NCBI GenBank assembly: GCA_900763035.1
Contig: CAAFIS010000309.1
Span: 1-10,694 of the forward strand
Direction: 5' to 3'
DNA length: 10,694 bases
Origin: Clostridia bacterium
GTDB lineage: Bacteria > Bacillota > Clostridia > Oscillospirales > Acutalibacteraceae
In this document: one piece after another, positions 6,404 through 10,694 of the stretch
Numbering within the stretch: the first letter of the stretch is position 1
How the letters are laid out: each line of letters begins with the position of its first letter
The notes under the pieces: generated by a model
Database searches by the model: none
What the model saw: only the letters and a program-made list of their open reading frames with translations
What the model was told of the DNA's origin: nothing
Made by a program: the position numbers and the translations under genes

Positions 6404-7262
6404 CGGGCAGATCACCGCAGGAGAGGATCTGCGGCTGGATACGCTGCTGGTGCGCCGCGGCTTTGCCGCCGGGCGGGAGCGTGCGAAGGAGCTGCTCGCT
6501 GCCGGAACGGTGACGGTCAACGGCCGCCCGGTCAGCAAGGCGTCCGCCCGCGTCCGTCCGACGGACGAAGTCGTCTGCCGCGCCCCCGCGCCGCGCTATG
6601 TCGGCCGCGGCGGCTATAAGCTGGAAAAGGTGCTGCACGGGCGTCGGCTCGACGGCACGGTGTGTATCGATGTCGGCGCGTCCACCGGCGGCTTTACCGA
6701 CTGTATGCGCCAAAACGGCGCGGCGCACGTCTATGCCGTGGATGTCGGCCGCAATCAGCTCCACCGAAGCTTGCGGGACGACCCCGCCGTTACGCCGCTC
6801 GAGGGCACCGACATCCGCTCCCCGCAGCTTTCCTCGGTGTTGCCCGCGCACGGTGCGGGGCTGATCGTCATCGACGTGTCGTTCATCTCGCTCACCTATG
6901 TTCTGCCTGCCGTGCTGCCGTATCTGCGGCCGGACGGCACGGTGGTGTGTCTGATCAAGCCGCAGTTCGAGGCGGGGCGCGCGGCCATCGGCAAGCGCGG
7001 CGTCGTGCGCGACCCGCGTGTGCATCGCCGCGTGCTGGATACGCTGCTGGCCTTTTTCCCGTCCTGCGGCCTGACGGTCGGGGAGCTGACCTATTCCCCG
7101 ATCACCGGCGGCGAGGGCAATATCGAATATCTTGCGGTGCTGCATCCGGACGATGCGCCGTCTGCCGCCCCGCCTGTCCCGTTTCCTACCGATAAGTTGG
7201 TGGCCGAGGCGTTCTCCGCCCTGCGTCGGACCGACGAAGAAAGGGGGAGCCCGGATGTCTGA
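6393..7262 (+). CDS. tlyA: TlyA-family rRNA 2'-O-methyltransferase (S4 domain)
   Basis: TlyA-family proteins methylate ribose 2'-OH groups of rRNA using SAM; some members act as hemolysins. This 289-residue protein has an N-terminal S4 RNA-binding domain (L-R-L-D-T-L-L-V-R-R-G-F at 13-24 to about 60) and a Rossmann methyltransferase domain. Visible motifs are G-R-G-G-Y-K-L (K76), the SAM loop D-V-G-A-S-T-G-G-F-T-D (93-103), D-V-S-F-I-S-L (D161) and L-I-K-P-Q-F-E-A-G (K189). The K-D-K-E catalytic set appears present, with the Glu in G-N-I-E-Y-L. A 30-40 residue Pro/Ala- then Glu/Arg-rich tail extends past the fold. ATG 6393 is preferred (GAGG 6 bases upstream) over ATG 6381, which has no spacing to its ribosome site. 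It overlaps dxs by 11 bases and nadK by 8. Hemolytic activity should not be assumed. Confidence 0.93.
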   Translation: MPNDGQITAGEDLRLDTLLVRRGFAAGRERAKELLAAGTVTVNGRPVSKASARVRPTDEVVCRAPAPRYVGRGGYKLEKVLHGRRLDGTVCIDVGASTGGFTDCMRQNGAAHVYAVDVGRNQLHRSLRDDPAVTPLEGTDIRSPQLSSVLPAHGAGLIVIDVSFISLTYVLPAVLPYLRPDGTVVCLIKPQFEAGRAAIGKRGVVRDPRVHRRVLDTLLAFFPSCGLTVGELTYSPITGGEGNIEYLAVLHPDDAPSAAPPVPFPTDKLVAEAFSALRRTDEERGSPDV

Positions 7263-8130
7263 TGCTCCTGTCAGGATCGCCGTGATCGCCAATCCGCGCG
7301 CGGCGCATGCCGCGCCGCTGTGCGGCGAGGTCGAACGCCGCCTGCGCGCGCTCGGCGCACAGGTGACCGTTCTCGGCCGCACGGACGGTGCTTTGCCCAC
7401 CGCGGCGGCCATCCGCGCCGCCGTGCGCGGCTGCACGTCGGCCATCGCCGTGGGCGGCGACGGCACGATCATGCACGTGGCCAAGGCGGTCGCGGGCGCG
7501 CGCACGCGCTGTCCGGTGCTGGGGATCAACGGCGGCCATCTGGGCTTTCTCGCCGGGCTGGAGGCACACGAGCTGGACCTGTTGCCGCAGCTGCTTTCCG
7601 GCGATCTGATCGCCGAGGAGCGCACCATGCTGGACATCACGGTGGCTCCGGCCGAGCGCGGCGGCCGCACGCGCCACTTCCTCGCCCTCAACGAGGGCGT
7701 GATCTCCCGCGGGGAGCTGTCGCAGCAGGTCGGCATCCGCGTGCGCGACCGCGGATGCGAGATCCTGTCCTGCCGCGGCGACGGTGTGATCGTCGCCACG
7801 CCCACCGGATCGACGGCCTATTCGCTCTCGGCGGGCGGGCCGGTGGTCGACCCGGAGGTCGACTGTTTGCTGCTCACGCCGATCTGCCCGCACACGGTCG
7901 CCCCGCACGCACACGTGCTGCCCGCCGGCGCACAGCTGGAGGTGGACGCCGCCACGCTCGACGGCGCGCCCGCCGTGCTGACCGTCGACGGCGAAAAAAG
8001 TTTGGTCATCCGGCCGGACGCGCGCGTGCTGATCCGCCGTTCCTGCCGCACGGCGCGGCTCGCGCGGCTCAAGTCCGGCACCGTTTACGATATCCTAGGT
8101 CAAAAACTGCTCGGTGGGAGGACGTTATGA
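7255..8130 (+). CDS. nadK: NAD kinase
   Basis: NadK phosphorylates NAD to NADP with ATP or polyphosphate and is the sole source of NADP in most bacteria. The 291-residue protein has the diagnostic G-G-D-G-T at 67-71, I-N-G-G-H-L-G-F-L at 91-99, the NAD-contacting N-E pair at 146-147 in A-L-N-E-G-V-I, and the long conserved G-D-G-V-I-V-A-T-P-T-G-S-T-A-Y-S stretch from 175, followed by L-L-T-P-I-C-P-H-T. Length fits the family. The start overlaps the tlyA stop by 8 bases, with AAGGGGGAG just upstream, and its stop overlaps argR as ATGA. NadK between tlyA and argR is a common clostridial order and differs from Bacillus, where nadK is elsewhere. Confidence 0.96.
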   Translation: MSDAPVRIAVIANPRAAHAAPLCGEVERRLRALGAQVTVLGRTDGALPTAAAIRAAVRGCTSAIAVGGDGTIMHVAKAVAGARTRCPVLGINGGHLGFLAGLEAHELDLLPQLLSGDLIAEERTMLDITVAPAERGGRTRHFLALNEGVISRGELSQQVGIRVRDRGCEILSCRGDGVIVATPTGSTAYSLSAGGPVVDPEVDCLLLTPICPHTVAPHAHVLPAGAQLEVDAATLDGAPAVLTVDGEKSLVIRPDARVLIRRSCRTARLARLKSGTVYDILGQKLLGGRTL

Positions 8131-8588
8131 AGACCAGAAGACAGGCAAAGATCCTCGAGATCATCAATTCGCACGACGTCGAAACGCAGGACCGCCTGCA
8201 GGCCCTGCTTTTGGAGGCGGGCTTCCCGGTCACGCAGGCCACGGTGTCGCGCGATATCAAGGAATTGCGGCTGATCAAGACCCCGGACGATCACGGCGGC
8301 TACCGCTACAGCACCGCCCGCGCGACGGGCGAGCCGGTGTCGGCCAAATTCCACTCCATCTTCGCCGATGCCGTCACCGACGTGCAGTATGCGCAGAACA
8401 TCGTCGTCGTGCACTGTCACGTCGGTATGGCACAGGCGGCCTGTGCGGCGCTCGATCACCTGCACTGGAAGCAGGTCATCGGCACCTTGGCGGGGGACGA
8501 TACGTTCATCTGCATCGTCACCAGCGAACCGGATGCCGCCGATCTGGTGCTGGAGCTGAAAAAGCTGCTCAGCGGCATGGACCGCTGA
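8127..8588 (+). CDS. argR: Arginine repressor ArgR/AhrC
   Basis: ArgR is a hexameric regulator that, with L-arginine as co-repressor, binds ARG boxes before arginine synthesis genes and can activate catabolic genes. The 153-residue length is typical. The N-terminal winged helix has V-T-Q-A-T-V-S-R-D-I-K-E-L-R-L-I-K (35-51; S41-R42 are the DNA-contact pair). The C-terminal hexamerisation domain has G-M-A-Q-A-A-C-A-A-L-D (100-110) and the arginine-binding G-T-L-A-G-D-D-T-F-I segment (119-128; D124-D125). The start overlaps the nadK stop (ATGA), and GGGAGG sits 5 bases upstream. I see no ARG-box-like A/T palindrome near it, so autoregulation is not evident here. Confidence 0.96.
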   Translation: MKTRRQAKILEIINSHDVETQDRLQALLLEAGFPVTQATVSRDIKELRLIKTPDDHGGYRYSTARATGEPVSAKFHSIFADAVTDVQYAQNIVVVHCHVGMAQAACAALDHLHWKQVIGTLAGDDTFICIVTSEPDAADLVLELKKLLSGMDR

Positions 8589-8619
8589 ACGGCATTTGAC
8601 GAAAAAGGACGGATCCGGT

Positions 8620-10308
8620 ATGCTGCAGAGCTTACACATCGAGAACGTGGCCGTGATCGAATGCGCCGATATCGTGTTCGGCCGCGGCCTGACCGTGCTG
8701 ACCGGTGAAACGGGCGCGGGCAAATCCATCGTCATCGATGCGATCAATGCCGTTTTGGGCGAGCGCATCTCTCGCGATGCGGTGCGTCACGGGGCGGAGC
8801 GCGCCTTCGTGTCCGCCGTGTTCACCGATGTCGGCCGTGCGGTGGAGGATACGCTGACCGAGCTCGGCTTCACGCCCGAGGAGGACGGTACGCTGCTGAT
8901 CGGCCGTCAGATCGCGGCGGACGGCAAAGGCTCGTGCAGGATCAACGGCCGTCCCGCCACCGTGTCGGTGCTGCGGCAGATCGGCCGGATGCTCGTCAAC
9001 ATCCACGGCCAGCACGAGAACCAGACCCTCCTGCAGCCGGACAGCCACATCGGGTATCTCGATCGGCTGGGCAGCCTTGTCCCGCTGCGCGACGCTTACG
9101 CCGCGGAATATCACGCCTATTGCCGCATTGCCCGGCGGATCCGTGCCGCCACGATCGGCGAGGACGAAAAACAGCGCCGCAGCGCGGAGCTGCAGCAGGC
9201 GCTCGAGGAGATCGACGCGGCGCACCTGCAGCCCGGCGAGGAAGCGGACCTGACCGAGCGGCGCGAGGTCATGCGCCACGCGGAACGCTTGGCGCAGGAG
9301 CTGACCGCGGCACGCGCCGCGCTCGACGGCGATGACGAGGATGACGAGGACCGCGGCGCGCTCGCCCGCCTGTCGGATGCGGTGGGTGCACTGCGCACGG
9401 CCGGCGGCGTATCTCGTGAGCTGTCGCAGCTGGCCGAGCGTCTGCAAAGTGCCCTGTACGACGTGCAGGCGTGCGCCGACGAGGTGCGCGACGCGCAGCG
9501 TGCGCTCGCCTTCGACGAAGGCGAGCTGACCGCGCTGGAGGATCGTCTGATGCTCGTGCGGCAGATCGCGCGCAAGTACGGCGGCAGCGAGAGCGCCGCA
9601 CTGGAACGGCGCGAGGAATTGGCCGCGGAGCTCGAGCGCATCGAGTCGAACGAGGCGGAGCTTTCCGATCTGCGCCGCGAACAGGATGCGGCGCGTGAGC
9701 GCACGGTAGAGGCCGCCCGGCGGCTGACCGCGGCGCGCCGCAGCGCGGCCGACCTGTTCGAGAAAAACGTGTGCGAGCAGTTGGCCTTTTTGGATATGCC
9801 GAACGTGCGTCTGGCCGTGTCGATGGAGCCGACGGCCCTGACGGTGACCGGCGGCGACAAGGTGGAGTTTTTGCTCTCCGCCAACCCCGGCGAACCGCCG
9901 AAGTCCATCGCCCGCACCGCCTCCGGCGGTGAACTGTCGCGCATCATGCTGGCGCTCAAATCCGTGCTCAGCGAGGTCGACGACATCGGAACGCTGGTGT
10001 TCGACGAGGTGGACAGCGGCATCAGCGGCCGCGCCGCGGCGCGCGTGGGCGTGCTGCTGCGGCGGATCGCCGCCTGCCGGCAGGTGCTGTGCGTCACGCA
10101 TCTGGCGCAGATCGCCGCGTGCGGCCATGCCCATCTGCTGGTGCATAAGCACGTCGAGGACGGGCGCACCTTCACGGCCGTGCAGGCGCTCGATGAGGCT
10201 GCACGGCGCGGGGAGCTCGCGCGCATCATCGGCGGCGAGGTGACCGATACCGCTCTGCGTGCCGCCGAGGAGATGCGCCGCCGCGCCGAGACGGACGGCC
10301 GCTCTTGA
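8620..10308 (+). CDS. recN: DNA repair protein RecN
   Basis: RecN is an SMC-like ATPase that gathers broken DNA ends and supports RecA-dependent double-strand-break repair. The 562-residue protein starts with the family's M-L-Q-S-L-H-I-E-N-V-A-V-I-E. It has Walker A G-E-T-G-A-G-K-S (29-36), the H-G-Q-H-E-N-Q region (129-135), a long Ala/Arg/Glu coiled coil (about 150-400) with no zinc hook, the ABC signature S-G-G-E-L-S-R (435-441) and Walker B L-V-F-D-E-V-D-S-G (D462, E463). Within the coil, residues 236-244 form an acidic run encoded by a tandem 9-base repeat. ATG 8620 is chosen over TTG 8596 because the family sequence begins there; AAGGAC lies about 10 bases upstream. It follows argR by 31 bases. 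I see no LexA box in that gap. Its TGA stop lies inside the -35 box of the next promoter. Confidence 0.96.
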   Translation: MLQSLHIENVAVIECADIVFGRGLTVLTGETGAGKSIVIDAINAVLGERISRDAVRHGAERAFVSAVFTDVGRAVEDTLTELGFTPEEDGTLLIGRQIAADGKGSCRINGRPATVSVLRQIGRMLVNIHGQHENQTLLQPDSHIGYLDRLGSLVPLRDAYAAEYHAYCRIARRIRAATIGEDEKQRRSAELQQALEEIDAAHLQPGEEADLTERREVMRHAERLAQELTAARAALDGDDEDDEDRGALARLSDAVGALRTAGGVSRELSQLAERLQSALYDVQACADEVRDAQRALAFDEGELTALEDRLMLVRQIARKYGGSESAALERREELAAELERIESNEAELSDLRREQDAARERTVEAARRLTAARRSAADLFEKNVCEQLAFLDMPNVRLAVSMEPTALTVTGGDKVEFLLSANPGEPPKSIARTASGGELSRIMLALKSVLSEVDDIGTLVFDEVDSGISGRAAARVGVLLRRIAACRQVLCVTHLAQIAACGHAHLLVHKHVEDGRTFTAVQALDEAARRGELARIIGGEVTDTALRAAEEMRRRAETDGRS

Positions 10309-10333
10309 CAGATACGCACGGATGTGCTTTAAT
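10305..10333 (+). promoter_or_regulatory. tyrS promoter (near-consensus, overlaps recN stop)
   Basis: A perfect -35 box TTGACA (10305-10310) is followed by a 17-bp spacer and TTTAAT (10328-10333), matching five of six -10 bases. TGC at 10325-10327 also makes an extended -10. Transcription would start near 10340, giving a leader of about 47 bases. The recN TGA (10306-10308) is inside the -35 box. Confidence 0.82.
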
Positions 10334-10342
10334 TAACAGAAA

Positions 10343-10357
10343 CGGGCGGCACGCCCG
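10343..10357 (+). other. GC hairpin in the tyrS leader
   Basis: CGGGCG (10343-10348) and CGCCCG (10352-10357) form a perfect 6-bp stem with a GCA loop, starting about 3 bases after the predicted transcription start. A-rich rather than T-rich sequence follows, so it is not an intrinsic terminator. A 5'-end hairpin may protect the mRNA; this is inference. Confidence 0.4.
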
Positions 10358-10386
10358 CAAAATGAAGGAACGAAGGAGCAAGATCG

Positions 10387-10694
10387 ATGACCCTGTATGA
10401 AGAACTGACCGCGCGTGGCCTGATCGCGCAAGTGACCGATGAAGAACAGATCCGCGACGTGATCAACAACGGCAAAGCGACGTTCTATATCGGCTTCGAC
10501 TGCACGGCGGACAGTTTGACCGCCGGCCATTTCATGGCGCTGACGCTGATGAAGCGCCTGCAGATGGCGGGCAATAAGCCCATCGCCCTCATCGGCGGCG
10601 GAACCACAATGATCGGCGACCCATCCGGCCGCACGGATATGCGCAAGATGCTGACCAAGGAGGATATTGCTCACAATGCAGCCTGCTTCAAGAA
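10387..10694 (+). CDS. tyrS: Tyrosyl-tRNA synthetase, N-terminal part (cut by window end)
   Basis: TyrS charges tRNA-Tyr with tyrosine. I translated 102 complete codons with no stop before the window ends; the full protein is normally about 400 residues. The class I Rossmann domain is visible: Y-I-G-F-D-C-T-A-D-S-L at 34-44, then T-A-G-H (45-48) in the place of the HIGH signature, L-I-G-G-G-T-T-M-I-G-D-P-S-G-R at 68-82, and T-D-M-R-K-M-L-T. The spacing and the G-D-P-S-G-R-T-D-M-R motif are characteristic of TyrS. AAGGAG at 10373-10378 lies 8 bases before the ATG. It has its own promoter just after recN. The leader is too short for a T-box riboswitch. The KMSKS loop and tRNA-binding S4 domain lie outside the window. 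Confidence 0.94.
   Translation, partial: MTLYEELTARGLIAQVTDEEQIRDVINNGKATFYIGFDCTADSLTAGHFMALTLMKRLQMAGNKPIALIGGGTTMIGDPSGRTDMRKMLTKEDIAHNAACFK

Noticed and set aside
8586..8600. LexA/SOS box before recN
   Set aside because: GAAC occurs near the argR stop, but the right half-site reads TTTG rather than GTTC, so the GAAC-N4-GTTC pattern is not met.
8589..8624. recN promoter TTGACG (8596) with TATGCT (8619)
   Set aside because: Spacing is 17, but transcription would start near 8631, inside recN and after its ATG, so it could not express the full protein.
10343..10360. Terminator after recN
   Set aside because: The stem is good but followed by A-rich sequence with no T-run, and it lies downstream of the tyrS promoter.
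10340..10386. T-box riboswitch before tyrS
   Set aside because: T-box leaders are common on Firmicutes tyrS, but only about 47 bases lie between the predicted transcription start and the ATG, and no T-box core or terminator hairpin is visible.

Overview
The window is a compact, GC-rich (by eye about two thirds G+C) run of bacterial housekeeping genes, all on the + strand. The gene order (Asp23/YqhY-family gene, nusB, ..., xseA, xseB, ispA, dxs, tlyA, nadK, argR, recN) is the conserved Firmicutes 'nusB-to-recN' neighbourhood known from Bacillus and Clostridia. ArgR/AhrC-type regulation, AAGGAGG ribosome sites, a Clostridia-type M22 (TsaD-like) paralog and the high G+C suggest a GC-rich member of Clostridia (Oscillospiraceae/Ruminococcaceae-like). 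The taxon is an inference from layout and protein character, not from a search.

Layout. 1-60: upstream DNA with a strong extended -10 promoter. 147-530: Asp23/Gls24-family gene with an 86-nt leader containing a GC hairpin, closed by a good intrinsic terminator (537-569), so it is probably its own transcription unit. 583-635: a -10-like box and a short hairpin before nusB. 636-3551: nusB, the M22 paralog, xseA and xseB, joined by 1- to 4-base overlaps. 3573-8588: ispA, dxs, tlyA, nadK and argR, with a 46-nt gap before dxs and overlaps after it. 8620-10308: recN. 10305-10333: a near-consensus promoter whose -35 box overlaps the recN stop codon. 10387-10694: the 5' part of tyrS, cut by the window edge. 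There is no gene-free stretch over 300 bases, and no tRNA, rRNA, CRISPR or mobile element was seen.

How the genes work together. The block joins transcription antitermination (NusB), exonuclease VII (XseA+XseB), entry into the MEP isoprenoid pathway and FPP-type prenyl synthesis (Dxs, IspA), rRNA 2'-O-methylation (TlyA), NADP supply (NadK), arginine regulation (ArgR) and double-strand-break repair (RecN). They share transcription rather than one pathway, except for the XseA/XseB and IspA/Dxs pairs.

I found no undescribed multi-gene system. The points most worth a second look are the M22/TsaD-like paralog in the place folD holds in Bacillus, the recN-tyrS junction where spore formers usually have spoIVB-spo0A, the two competing starts of the Asp23-family gene, and small GC hairpins in the few non-coding gaps.
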